Assembly (NCBI GenBank): GCA_022702705.1
Contig: CM040429.1
Location: forward strand, 10,879,538-10,943,537
Direction of reading: 5' to 3'
Length of the DNA stretch: 64,000 nucleotides
DNA from: Papilionanthe hookeriana x Papilionanthe teres
Taxonomy: Eukaryota > Streptophyta > Magnoliopsida > Asparagales > Orchidaceae
A program made the position numbers and the translations under genes. The notes below the pieces were generated by a model, which was not told the DNA's origin, made no database searches, and saw only the letters and a list, made by a program, of their open reading frames with translations. Positions within the stretch are counted from its first letter, which is position 1; each line of letters opens with the position of its first letter. Below are positions 21,895 to 33,419 of this stretch, in pieces.

Positions 21895-22611
21895 TCCTCT
21901 GTGGATAATACAACAACAACAACAACAACAAAGCCTTAATCCCACTAAGTGGGGTCGGCTACATGAATCCTTTTTCTCCATTGTGTCCGATTTAGTGTCA
22001 AATTTTCGTTCAATTCTAATAAATTAAGATCATTTTTTATGCAATAAGCCCAAGTTTTCCTAGGTCTGCCTCTGCCTTTCTTAACATAAGTTGTATTTAA
22101 AACATCTACTCTCCTAATCGGATCATCAGGTGGTCGACGTTTAATGTGACCAAACCATCTAAGGCGACTCTCTCTAATTTTATCCGTCACTGGTGCAACT
22201 CCAACCCTTTTACGGATATATTCATTTCGCATTTTGTCTCTAAGAGTAAAGCCACTCATCCACCTAATCATTCTCATCTCGGCAACACTTAACTTAACAT
22301 TATGCTTCTCTTTTAAAGGCCAACATTCAGCACCATAGAGCATTGAAGGTCTCACCACCATCTTGTAAAATTTTCCTTTCAGTCTAAGTGGTACTTTCTT
22401 ATCACACAATAGGCCAGACGCATTCCTCCACTTCAACCAACCAACCTGAATTCTACTATTCACATCCCCATCTATATCACCATCGCTTTGAACAATGAAC
22501 ACTGCCGTTGCCGGTCCCAAGCCCGGATGTGAAAAGTGGAGGGTTGCGTTAGGTAGTCGACAGCCAGCGTAAAACTTGTCGAAAAAAAAATCAAAATCCT
22601 CTGTGGATAAT
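21895..22611 (-). mobile_element. 5'-truncated RTE-type LINE with a 15-bp TSD
   Basis: The insertion 21910-22596 is flanked by a perfect duplication, TCCTCTGTGGATAAT (21895-21909 and 22597-22611). On the minus strand the element ends in a (TTG)n tail, seen as (CAA)n at 21910-21930 on the plus strand. This is typical of RTE-clade LINEs rather than poly(A)-tailed L1. Only the last part of the reverse-transcriptase ORF is present. Confidence 0.93.
21945..22530 (-). pseudogene. RTE-type LINE reverse transcriptase, C-terminal part
   Basis: The frame is open from the truncation point to a stop at 21945. It contains the C-terminal block common to plant RTE-like ORFs: VQSDGDIDGDVNSRIQ, VVRPSMLYGAECWPLK, LSVAEMRMIRWMSGFT, RESRLRWFGHIKRRPPD and GRGRPRKTW. 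The catalytic palm and endonuclease domains are absent because the copy is 5'-truncated. The uninterrupted frame argues for a fairly young insertion. Confidence 0.92.
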
Positions 22612-23149
22612 GATAACTATAAAATGGTTTATATATATTATATATTTTCTTGATAAACTATCCAGTTAGTCATCTTCTTGTTCTGGTTGCAGACTTGCTG
22701 TAACACTAATGCGAGTATAATTTTTTGTGGCCATTGCTGTCTAAAAAGGAAAATGGTGGATGTGGCTTAGCTGCAATGGCTGTATTTTTATAATAAAATT
22801 CCTGTGTTAAGGTTATTTTTTGTTTGTCCTTAAATGATTTATTGAACTGTATCACATTTGTCCTGTGGTGGTGTGGGCTCCTTGTGGGATTTTATTATAA
22901 TTGGTAAGATAGAGCTAGAGCTGGCCAATTTCCACATGTCTTGTCGCCATTTTTTGTCTGCACATATTACGTGGCCAACCTTCTAAAGAAGAAATCAGGC
23001 AGTTTCTGAAATTATATAATTAGCATGATTTGTTGTGTCCTATAGTTTTTATGTGTGCTAACCCAGCTGTATCTGCTTTAAATTCAATCGAGTTTCAAAG
23101 CCATTATTCTGGGTGCAATACACAGACGATCAATTAAAATACAGAACTT
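22612..23149. other. Intergenic, nothing recognised
   Basis: AT-rich single-copy-like sequence with no long frame, splice pattern or TE terminus that I can identify. Confidence 0.5.
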
Positions 23150-23730
23150 ATTTCACTTATCTCAAACCAAACTTAAAATGATATTGAGATCCACCTGATT
23201 AAATTTTGGTCTTAAATCCTTTGGATTTACTTCGACGAGGGTAATATATATGTAATGAATAAAAAAATTATACAAAAAATATTACAATCGTCTCAAAGCA
23301 AATATAACAGCCTATGTTAATTTCATCTCAAAGAAAATTCAATGGTTTTTAGACCCACCTTGAATAAGTTTGCTTTGTGATGATGTATTCATGATAGTTT
23401 AGAACTTGTATTGCACTGCACTCCTTTCAATGACCAATCAATGGCGCTTTAAGATCCACCTTTACCAATATTTGGTTAAGGCGGCTCTTAAAATCGTTAC
23501 ATTTGCTTTGAGATGGGTGTGATTTATTTATGCAATTAATCAAAGTTTATATTGTACTCATTTCAATCCAAATGTAATGCCTTTGAAATCTATTGATCAA
23601 AATTTGGTCATGATAAAAGCCATTTTGAGATGGTGTAATAGTATAGATAATAAATCAAAATTATATTGCACGCATCTCAATGTAAGTTCAATAGCTCTTG
23701 GATGCATCTTGGCTTGATTTTTTTTTTTAA
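23150..23730. repeat. Diverged tandem array, units about 110-160 bp
   Basis: Recurring blocks are ATCTCAAAGCAAAT-like, then AATGGCTTTTAGATCCACCTTG-like (broken here), then ATTTGGT, then TTGAGATG. They appear near 23157, 23280-23360, 23420-23520, 23560-23640 and 23665-23720. Units are degenerate and vary in length. No coding frame follows the period. Confidence 0.55.
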
Positions 23731-24652
23731 ATTTTTTAATTTTTAATTTTTTATTTTTATGCTTTAGTCTCAATTAGCATCTATAGAGTGCAACACCGAG
23801 ACCCATTATTGATCAGATGTGATGGAAAGTTGTGAGCCAGACTCTATTTGAGAATCTCTCTTTTGATGCCCAACTTGTCCACATTGGCAGAAGTTTCATA
23901 TGTTACAACACATATGGTTGGTTGATTCCAAAAAAAACCTCACAATTATTTTATTATCGTTTTAAGAAACTTCCTTTAAAAGTTAACATCCACGAAAGGA
24001 CATTGCCATCCGCGATCTAAATCGACAGAAAATTACAGTTCTATTGAAAGATCTTCAGGAGGTGCAGCTTTATCTAACAAAAACAAATTCACATGTCAGC
24101 GTTCATTATAATGGTACAAAACTTCACTGCTTTCTCAAACGATGCCTTTAAATTTTGACTTCCGAACTTCCTAACTAATCTTATGAAGCAATAATATTGT
24201 ATCTATCTTTACCTCTGATAAGGGGACCGCATGACTTCTTTGTCAACATGTATTTTGGCACGACATCATACAATTATGGTAATTTCATTTGTCTTTTTTA
24301 TGCATGCAAGATATGCTTTATTTGTGCTCTTTCAAAATTTCATTAACATTTCATGCACAAACGATCATTTATCTTCAAGAGGTATTACACGACATATAAT
24401 ATAGCAGGCCTAATCCTTGACTTTTCATCCTGACCATTTTTAAAAATTAGAAACAACAAAGAAGCTAACTTAGCATCACATTTCAAGTGGGAGCATCTTA
24501 ATGTAACCTCATTTATCATTGACTGAATGCTTGAGGATGTTCTCCTTATATAGAGTGTTCTGCTGAAACATTTCTGAACTTTCTCATGGAATTCCTCCTT
24601 TGTTACTTCGGCTGCATTTTTTTAAAAAGCAAATACTTATTCAGGATATTAT
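23731..24652. other. 3' flank of the bHLH gene
   Basis: A poly(T)-rich segment at 23718-23755 is followed by AT-rich sequence. The part nearest 24652 should hold the 3' UTR of the minus-strand bHLH gene. No other gene is seen. Confidence 0.5.
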
Positions 24653-25264
24653 TTAAAAAATTTCCAAGTCATAGGAAGGATCTAGAGATATATACCTGAG
24701 AGCTTCTGTGAGAAGCCTCATTAGATTGACTTGAGCCTTCAATGAGATGACATAGTCTATGGTCTCTTCCAGCAGTGAGAGATCATCCAAAGACTCGCCT
24801 CCTGGCACAACCTCTTTGAGAATTCTTGTTCTTTGTTTCACCAGAGATTCTGCTATTACTCTTGCAGTTGCACCATTTGATGCATGCGCTCCTCTTCTTA
24901 ACGTTGAATTAGTCCTAAATCTCTTCATCATCTTCTTCTTCTCCTTAAATTTCACTGGGAAGCATGGCTTGGTTATGATCTCATACCTTCTCCTTCCCAG
25001 CAGACTCATCAGAAGAACTTTGTTCTGCTTGTTCTTGGCATGGCGAGTGATCAGTGCACGGCTCCAATTCATCCCCTTGCCTGCAACTGCCATGGCTATG
25101 TTCGCTGAGAGCTTGATGACTTTCTTCCTCTCCTGGTAGTTCATCTTCTTGGACGAAAATCCTAGTTTCAGACCCATCAACATAGTCTTAAGAAAGACTT
25201 GATGGAATGATAGGTGCATTGCATGAGAAGAATGATTTGCAGACACTTTGCTTCGTTCATGCAA
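24653..25264 (-). CDS. Atypical bHLH transcription regulator, IBH1/AIF type
   Basis: The 203-residue intact frame has a basic N-terminal half and a helix-loop-helix region at about residues 133-187, containing VVPGGESLDDLSLLEETIDY and then VISLKAQVNLMR. This helix 2 signature is characteristic of plant IBH1/AIF-like bHLH proteins. In the region preceding the helices the His-Glu-Arg residues used for E-box contact are absent, so it should not bind DNA well. Known relatives act in the nucleus by heterodimerising with growth-promoting bHLH proteins and restrain brassinosteroid/gibberellin-driven cell elongation. The length fits the family (about 150-230 residues). ATG at 25264 gives the longest frame; Met codons at residues 16 and 28 are alternatives. 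A possible donor, CTCAG|GTATAT, near 24695 leaves open a spliced C-terminus. Confidence 0.88.
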   Translation of the reverse strand: MHERSKVSANHSSHAMHLSFHQVFLKTMLMGLKLGFSSKKMNYQERKKVIKLSANIAMAVAGKGMNWSRALITRHAKNKQNKVLLMSLLGRRRYEIITKPCFPVKFKEKKKMMKRFRTNSTLRRGAHASNGATARVIAESLVKQRTRILKEVVPGGESLDDLSLLEETIDYVISLKAQVNLMRLLTEALRYISLDPSYDLEIF

Positions 25265-25460
25265 AGATAGAGTTGCTAATGAGAGTTGGATGGAGTTTCC
25301 AATCTGCTAAAGAGAAGTATATGAAAACTTCAGACTTCTAAGATTTGGAGAGGGGGAAGAATCTTAAGGACTTGTTGAAGCTGAATGAACTTAAAAGTAG
25401 AGCTTAGTATCTATATATTTTGGTGTAGGGAAGGAGTGGGACTGTAGAGAGTAGAGACAC
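25265..25460 (-). promoter_or_regulatory. Probable core promoter and 5' UTR of the bHLH gene
   Basis: Reading minus, AAATATATAG at 25411-25420 forms a TATA-like box about 150 bases upstream of the ATG, followed by a purine-rich leader. Position and sequence fit; there is no other evidence. Confidence 0.4.
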
Positions 25461-26203
25461 TCCACATGCAAGCACATGGTGTTATAGGCCCACCTTTTCT
25501 GGCTAATACGAAGTTTAACGTTGAAACTGTGCGTGTAGTTTCCCTAATGTTTAGGCCATAAGATTGAATGGAACTTTATATTAATACTTGAGAGAAACAG
25601 AATGGGATAATGCAAGGTTAAAGGTACAGTAAAGTATGTATTGGACAGTGTGCCTTAACCCATCCTTCACTGACTCGGTGACTTGAACTCACATGGTGGT
25701 CACATGGAATACTTAACCTGCACATCTTTCAGAATTGTTGGAGGTTTCAACTATTTTATCTCTTCTATCTTTTGCTTTATTAATTCATTATTCCTCTGTG
25801 ATCTTCAATAATTGAGTCTCCAGTCCAGTTTTCCATGGTATGGAGGAGATGAAATTTTATTCATTTGACTGCATTTAATTAAGACTATAAGTCAACTCAA
25901 AGTAAATTAGTGGGAATATTTTGCAGTAAGTTTAATATAAAGTTATGGAGAAGTACCTGTACCAGTTATAAGCATGCAATATTATTCTGACAGGTGTAAA
26001 CCTTGTTAAACTATATTGGGACTTATAATTGTCTTATGTTACTAATCCTTACACTTGATATCTCTCTTTCCTTTGTAGCTGTTTGCTGCACCCTAGTTTG
26101 TGTCTATCCTAAAAAAGATAATAGTAATAAATAAAGCTTGTGCCTATCCTGATAAATATGTTACATGTTAGATGCTCAGAGGTGGCTCAGAGAGGGATTT
26201 TGA
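25461..26203. other. Upstream region of the bHLH gene
   Basis: No gene or TE terminus recognised. The region is anonymous AT-rich sequence. Confidence 0.45.
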
Positions 26204-26283
26204 TTGGTGTAAGCTCAGGTTTTGCTGCCTGCCCCAGAAGGCATTGGTGTAAGCTCAGGTTTTGCTGCCTGCCCCAGAAGGCG
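26204..26283. repeat. Perfect tandem duplication of about 40 bp
   Basis: The unit ATTGGTGTAAGCTCAGG with TTTTGCTGCCTGCCCCAGAAGGC after it occurs twice back to back (26204-26243 and 26244-26283) with no visible change. A long (TA)n tract follows at about 26325-26394. Confidence 0.85.
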
Positions 26284-26325
26284 TTCGTGAGCTAGTTGAG
26301 GCTTTCTTAACGAATATCTTCTATA

Positions 26326-26399
<74 letters not shown>

Positions 26400-27386
26400 A
26401 ATTCTGATTTGTTCACAAGGAATAGAGTGCAATTTAGGAGAGAGAGGGGAGGGAACATCAATAAATAGTAAAATGTTGTATCAATCATGTTAGTTCTTTC
26501 AATTTTTGTTTATTCATAAAATCTCTCTTTTTATAGGAGATACATTATAATGTAGTGATGTTACATTTTTACTCATACTTTAAAGATGATTGTAAAGGTT
26601 ATTCTGCCTTGGTCGGCCGAGTTTGATTAACTTCGAGTCGGTAGATTGAATCGGTTGATTGATCTAATTTGGCTGTCGACTCTTGATAATGGATGGTATG
26701 GACATCTGATATGTTTAGAGATGTCGAAGAATTAGGTCTTCTTTTATATCGGCTTGTTAGTGGTGGTTGGCTCAGATGTCTAGTTATCTCGTTTCTAATC
26801 AAATGGTTCATTAATAATTTGGTCATCTTTTTACCCTAATGGCTCTACCGACTTTGGCTTTGTTGGCTTTGGCTCGGACTTTTGCACTGGGTCGATAACT
26901 GGACTTTGTGATTTTTTGTCGGTGGTCTCTCATTTGCGTACTCTTCTCCTCTGGACCATCAAATCTTCTCAAGATCAACATTGACATATTTTTTCGATGT
27001 ATATATTTTGAGTTTTCTGACTCTCTTAATTCTTAAAAATGAAGCTGTCATAAAAATAAAAGTATTTCATGCAAAAAATAGATAGCAATAATTTTTAATC
27101 AACGACTCAATAATTGAACTCCCTTGATTTTTGCACTTTTAATCCTTATAAATAATGTTTGATGTGAATCTTTGCTTTCCATATTTATTCTGCATCTCTT
27201 CTTCTGAATCGGTTGGCTTCCATGCGTTGTCATGGAGAACATGCCAAATATCCCAGTTGGTACCTCCAACAATGATATGTTTCGTATCACCTAGAGACCA
27301 AATGAGTGGTACCACCCTCAAGGTGAAAAGAAGAAAAAAATCATAGATAAGAAGAGAGAAATGATCACATTGGCAGATCAAATACG
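26284..27386. other. (TA)n microsatellite and anonymous, probably LTR-derived sequence
   Basis: (TA)n lies at about 26325-26394. From 26600 to 27000 the composition shifts to repeated TCGG/GGTTGG words (TTGGTCGGCCGAG, GTCGGTAGATTG, CGACTTTGGC), like gypsy U3 regions. No ends are found. Short frames at 27099-27381 show no known domain. Confidence 0.35.
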
Positions 27387-28139
27387 GTTGTCCGTAGGGG
27401 TGTCAAAAAACCTCGTTGTTCGCGAACAGTTCGTGTTCGATTCTCCAAGAAGTTCATGTTTGATTCGTTCGATAAGCAAACAAGACCAGCATGTATAATT
27501 TTTTTCGTTCAGTTTGTTAAACGAACCAAACACGAACATTGATGTGTTCGTTCGTGATCGGTTCGTTATTGTTTGAAATATAAAATAATTTAAAATAATT
27601 ATATATACAAAATTTATGATATTTTAAAAATAATTATATATTATAAAAATTTATCATATTTTAAATAATTAAACTTCTATAAATTATAATATATGATTAA
27701 TTATTAATAACAATAATAATATTATAATATTAATTATATTAATATAAATATTATAATATTATAATTGATATACTATACTATATATTAAAATAAAATTCTA
27801 AACAAAACTCTAAATATCTTATTTAGTTTGTTTCATTTTGAGGAAGTATAGATTATCTGATGTGTACGGAATACCTGATCAATTTGCTTCATTTTGAGGA
27901 AGTATGCTATCAAAGCCAGGCCTGTCAAAAAAGCGCGTTATTTGCGAACAGTTTGTGTTCGGTTCGCCAGAAAGTTTGTGTTCGATTCGTTCGATAAGCA
28001 AACGAGACGAAAACGAACAAATTTTTTCGTTTGGTTTGTTAGACGAACCAAACACGAACAGTGATGTGTTCGAACATTTCGAACACGAACACTAGCTCTG
28101 TTCATTCGTGTTCGGTTCCTTTACGCCCCTAGTTGTCCG
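27387..28139. mobile_element. Nonautonomous hAT element with 8-bp TSD GTTGTCCG
   Basis: The element 27395-28131 starts TAGGGGTGTCAAA and ends TTTACGCCCCTA, imperfect terminal inverted repeats of hAT type. Both sides carry GTTGTCCG (27387-27394 and 28132-28139), the 8-bp duplication expected of hAT. Inside, TTCGTTCG/CGAAC words make long inverted stems near both ends. The left-end motif is repeated near 27922 (GCCTGTCAAAAAAGCG). The middle is very AT-rich. There is no transposase. Confidence 0.9.
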
Positions 28140-29060
28140 ATTCGTTTCTTGGTTGAGGGTGGAGGAACACTCAAGTGAATGGCCAAACCATCAATCTATC
28201 GGCTCAACCTTTATCTGCGGCGTAGGACCCCTTGGCCAAACCGACCGAAAGAGAAGCTTTTGTTGCTTTGTCGCTGCCCAAAGCATAAGAAGTTGTCGAC
28301 ATTCTACCAACTCCCGAGGCACGAGAAGTTGTTGGTGCTTCGCCGCCTCCCAGTGAGGGCGCCGCGTCGGTTGCATCAGCTGAGTAGGATGGACTCCTTG
28401 GTATGAGGAGTCTAAGTTTTGTTTTTTAGATTTTAATTTTTTTGGGTCTCCTTTTTACGTTGTTTTTTATTCAACCGACCTGATAGTCATGGTGTTGATT
28501 TGTCTCAAGAAAACGTTTGAGGGAACCAAAAATGACACCAATAACTACTGCTCAGCCTAGAGCAACCTACTATAAAGTGTGGATGGTGGGTGATCACCCG
28601 AGCAGTCCTCTTAAGACTTGTGAGGAAGCAACTAATGGACACCGAACATCCCCTGTGCCGCTGGCTCATTGCGTTGATAGATTCAGAACTCCTTCGTTGG
28701 GTGGAGAAAGCCCGATAGTCCTGGTCGCTGGCTCGCGTGTTACTTGTTTGTGTAGAGAAAGTGGAGAGGATATAGAAGGAGATGGACAGGTGAGTCAGTT
28801 CAAGTTTGGGAGAAAATTTTTGTATAAAAGGCTGCTTAGGTTGGGGTATGTCTTAGTTAAATCGAAGGACGATCGCATTGTAAAGTAATTCCTTTCGAGC
28901 TAGCTCCCGAGTGTTTATTGTGATTTATGATATCTTCTTTTCGAATAAAGTTTAATTTTTAATTCTTAATTTCCGTGTTGAAGTAATCTTTTTGTCAGCA
29001 GGTTTCTTAAATTATTGTACAAATTTTATTTTACTAGTGTGATGATTACGCTTTTTTCTT
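28140..29060 (+). other. Leader-like segment of a decayed LARD/gypsy element
   Basis: A 123-residue open frame at 28517-28888 has no recognised domain. The composition is more GC-rich than the flanks and leads into the coding-like region that follows, so it may be the LTR/leader of the same element. No PBS found. Confidence 0.3.
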
Positions 29061-31074
29061 TTTCATATATATATGAATGAGGGATTTGATGAAAGTATGC
29101 TTTTACTCTACCGTTTTCTCCTCTCCCTCGGCTTTCTGCTTTTACACACTGCTTAATGGCTCCAAAATAGTCTCTGAAAGCCTTCAGATCAATCGTCTCC
29201 ACCGACTATTCGACAACGACTTAGGAAGAAGTGGTTTGGTTGTAGGAGATCCATGTCTTTGACCCTACAATGAAGGTTAGGGTTGTTGGTGAGAACGATC
29301 AAGCAACAAATCCGTTTGGAGCAAACCTTGTTTTCTATAATTACTAGCTTTGATTAGTTTGGAGGTTCGCTTTCTACCAATCATTATGGAGTTATTCCGA
29401 CCTAGATATTGCCAAATTCCATTTTCGCAATCATGACATTTGTCATTTTCATCATCTGTTGGGACCCCTGGTCGAGGGAGCCCTTCACATATTTGTTTTC
29501 ATTTTGGGTCAGTTTGGACGACTATGTTCAATTTGCTTTCCCCGACAAGGTCCAGCTGCTAAGGCTAGAGAATAAAGTATAGGACTAGAAAATTTGCTTC
29601 AACCTCGATAATTCTCCCTGAGTTTGGTATGTCCAAGCTATTTCGTTAGGAGGTGCCCAACCAAGTCCAAGGAAAAGGTGTGGAATCGAGTACTGTTGGA
29701 AGCGAAGGAGGTCAAGGGTGTCAACTTTAGTCCAGCAGTACCTTGATTCGGTAATTTTGGTGTTGCAGCTGGACGCCTTTAGGTGGATGATGAAGGATGA
29801 TCGGGTGGCTTCTGATGCTCAGGAGGCCAAGTAGGAGGCAATGGTTGCCGCCTGAGTCACAAAGAACAAAGCCCATTATGCGGATTGTGCCAAACCTGCC
29901 TTCCCTAAAAAAAAAACTATAGCAACAAGCCAAAGGAAGCCATTAGTGGTCCGCATTGAGGATCTGAAAGGTATGGAAATGGTCACTCTGTCTGATTTTC
30001 TATTATTTTTCAAAGGATCTCCACTGACGAGTTCATTCTTATCAAGAGGAAAATTACTGTGGTGCCCACTAAAAGTGCTCTACAGTTGTAAGTCCTTCGA
30101 GTGCACAACACCTAGAAGTCAAGAGGACGGGGAGCTTGACAGAGTTGAGCCGACTTGAAGGAGAACCTTCAGTGGAACTTCAAGAGGATATATCTGCTAT
30201 CCCTCGATCGTCCGCTCCCTTCTTCATTAATCTTCTTACCGGGATGAAGCAAGTCGTCATTCTCCAGCATTCCTGAGCATACCAGGGACTAAGCCCGAAC
30301 CTTCCAGCCAAGAGGAGGCAAGCCAAAAGGGGCAGGCACCAACGACTGATCTGAGTGACTTTCTTCCTCCTCTACCTCTAAAGAAGCAAAAGGGACAGGC
30401 ACCAACGACTGATTTCAGTGACTTGCTTCCTCCTCTGCATCTAAAGAAGCAAAAGGGATCCTCACTTAAGTGGATCTCAATGCAAGACGAGGATGCAAAG
30501 AAGAGCACGAGCTCAGATGGTTTGTACGGTTTAATTGACCTTAAGAAAGATTAGTATTCTAATTCCCCTGCTACGACTCTCTACCATTCAACTCTTGTCG
30601 ATGTTACTAGTCCTACGCCTATGTGAGGGTCCTCGTAGAGCAGAGCCTCTCAAGCCTATGTCACATGACTGATATGTATCAATTGATGGCTTAGGAGACT
30701 TCTCACTTCCAATCAAGGGTCCTCCCAGAGGCCGAAGAAAAGTTGTCGTAAACCAAGGATAGGGTAAATGCAGCAGAGGAACGGGTGGTTGTGGCTAGAG
30801 TTGAGGCACTTAAGCAACGAGTGGAAAACCTAGCCTTGTAGAATGAGAAGGCTACATTGAAAACATATTATAATTTTTTACACTCTCGTGAGGTGGAACT
30901 ACTCGCTGCACAACTTAGGGAATGAGTTGCCTTCGATGTCGACAAAATGGTGAAAGTCAAGTTGGTCTCTTATGAGTAGGTCAATATGTATAAATTTGTC
31001 ACCTTACTTACAAATTTGAAGGAGGGTGAGAAAGATGATAGTGGTGAAGATGACGTAGGGTCTTTGAATGTGTG
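29061..31074 (+). pseudogene. Decayed large ORF of a gypsy-like nonautonomous element
   Basis: Coding-like blocks in shifting frames include a Pro/Lys-rich linker with a direct duplication (APTTDLSDFLPPLPLKKQKG then APTTDFSDLLPPLHLKKQKG, about 30329-30461). A C-terminal coiled-coil follows with AAEERVVVARVEALKQRVEN and HSREVELLAAQLRE, and an acidic end KEGEKDDSGEDDVGSLNV terminates at 31074. This layout resembles the plant 'putative gypsy type transposon' ORF found in large retrotransposon derivatives. Family assignment is by memory of style, not alignment. Stops are frequent. Confidence 0.45.
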
Positions 31075-31767
31075 ACTCGCATTCCACTTCATCTGTAACT
31101 TTGAATTTTTTTGTTCTTTATTGATTACTTGTAAAGAAATTTTAAGAAATTTGTAAATTTTTCTATCATGTATACAAACAAGTCTTTCGGTTTGTTTCAT
31201 CTTTGTTCCTTACATTTTATCTTTACTACATATTTTATTTTTCTTTTGAAAAATGCTCGCCTGTGATGATTGATGGATCAGCAACTTTAAGAATGTTATT
31301 ACTTAGTTTGCTGAGTTACCGCTCATCTCAAGTCTTATCATATCTCAGTCGCTAGGTTAGGTCGTCACCTTGAACGGTCTGCAACTTACGCCACACATAT
31401 TAAGTGGATTTTGTCGCTATCTTCGTGGGCTAACCATCAAGACTTGTTGCTGGGTGATTCATATGTTACACATCATGGTGCGTAGGGAATCATTGTTACA
31501 ACTTCACCTGCTTCATGCTAGGAGACATAAGTTTTATTAATGCACGACCTTTGTGGGTCAATTATTGTGTGTTTTATCGATCATACATTTATTCGCCGTT
31601 GTCAGTTATATTTTACAAATCCAATGTTATTCGTCACTGTGAATTTTTGTTGTTTTGGTGGAATCATCTTTGGTAGGTTAATTCGAGTTCACCGAGTGTC
31701 AGCCAGACAGGAACTTTCCAAGTTCCCCAGTGACAACGGAAACTGAATTGTGCAGATAATTAAAAAA
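31075..31767. other. 3' noncoding part of the decayed element, anonymous
   Basis: No frame or TE terminus recognised after the coiled-coil ORF. Probably 3' noncoding and LTR-like sequence of that element. Confidence 0.3.
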
Positions 31768-31905
31768 ATGGTATGTCTGCAAATCTCTTAAAAATAAAGA
31801 GGTAAGATGACATATAGTTACAAACTTAAAAATTAAAGTTTAGGAGTAGATGTGTAAACACATAAAAATTGAGCGGCATGTGTATAAATCTTCTATGGGT
31901 TTATT
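31768..31905. repeat. Foldback MITE fragment
   Basis: It carries AAAGTTTAGGAGTAGATGTG, TAAACACATAAAAATTGAG and GGCATGTGTATAAATC, the right arm of the foldback MITE family. The left arm is reduced to GTATGTCTGCAAATC. Confidence 0.5.
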
Positions 31906-33296
31906 CGTCCGAATACAATTTATGGGAAAATTTCAAAGCTGCCCACGCCAGCTCTATCTTCTCGTGTGACCGTTTATTCCTCATATAATGCCCTATGGGA
32001 GAGAGTAATGCTAAAGGTAATCCCTTTGAAATTATTCCCATCATTCCCATTAGCAGTTATGCACTGCTACTATGAGTTCTCCTTTCTTATTTTTTAGGGT
32101 AATAATCAATAATTAAGAGATGGTGATAGAAGTATTATAAGTATTGAATTATAAAAAGATTTTTTGATAGATAAATTTAATGTCTTGAAATTGAAAATTT
32201 TATCTAAAACAATAATGAATTTGACTAATTACCCCTTGCTTCTCTTACCATTTATGGCTATAGATCCACTAATCTCTCTTTAGTCTCTTCCATGAAATGA
32301 AGTTGAATCAAAATATAATTAACTTATAATTTTAATAAAAATTTATTTAATAAGAGCTAACTTCATATTAGAGCTGAAATTTGAGGTTTTTATGAATATC
32401 ATAATTCCTTTAAAAATAGTGCCGCATCAAAAAAAAAAAAAAAAAATTATGCTCTTGTACTAGTATAGTACCATGATTAGCATTATAGAGAGGTATATCT
32501 TTTATTAAATTAAAATATATGGGATCCTCATTAATAAGTAGTGGTGAACAATATTATTAAGGATATTGAGAACTTTTGATTACTAGAGAAATTATTTGAA
32601 AAATCCGTAATGGTATGGTTATTTTATGGTATATTGTAATGACCTTAACTAAAATGGCTCTCACACTAGCTTGAATAAATAAAATTATGTAATAAATATA
32701 ATAAAAAATGTTCAATAACAAGATTGAGATTAAGAGGGATTTTGCAGCACCATATATTATGATGGAATTATTAGGTGGCTATCGTCCCCTTTAAATTTGA
32801 GAAAAATCTTATATAACAATGTATGCTATAAATTATTTATATTAAATATTTTTACAATAATATAGAAACATATTTATGTACATTTAAATTCACACATTAG
32901 GCTAAACAACCGTAGATCAACCTTTGCATTGAGTATTCATGAATTGCTTCTTGGAGTCCATCTCCAAGCGACCCAAGCTTCAAACTATTCTAGTAAATAT
33001 TATCATCATGATCTTTTTTGTTAGCAAATAATAAACCTAAAAAACATAATAAATTGTCAAATGAAACATAATATTTTTTATCATTAAAGCACTAAAAAGT
33101 TTTATACATGTCGCGTAGACATATGAGCTCATCAATAATCCTAGTGAAGTATCTTTTTTAGTGAAAAATATATTATTTCGTCTAAGGCATATCTTTTGAT
33201 CTTCATGCATAGCTTGACGGTGCTTAATTGCAATTCCTTGGAAAAATGGTTGAGGTGTAGCTTCGCTTACAAGTCTTTCTTTGGTTATTGCACTTG
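31906..33296. other. AT-rich, nothing recognised
   Basis: Very AT-rich sequence with poly(A) at about 32429-32446. No gene, splice pattern or TE end could be supported. Confidence 0.5.
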
Positions 33297-33331
33297 GATC
33301 CTTAATATGTTAAGGTATGGTTAGTAAAAGA

Positions 33332-33419
<88 letters not shown>

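Noticed and set aside
24759..25139. 126-residue plus-strand frame
   Set aside because: It is the antisense shadow of the bHLH coding sequence.
27139..27381. 80-residue minus frame with IIVGGTNWDIWHV, considered as a cupredoxin-like fragment
   Set aside because: Copper ligands and the rest of the domain are missing. The resemblance is limited to a few residues.
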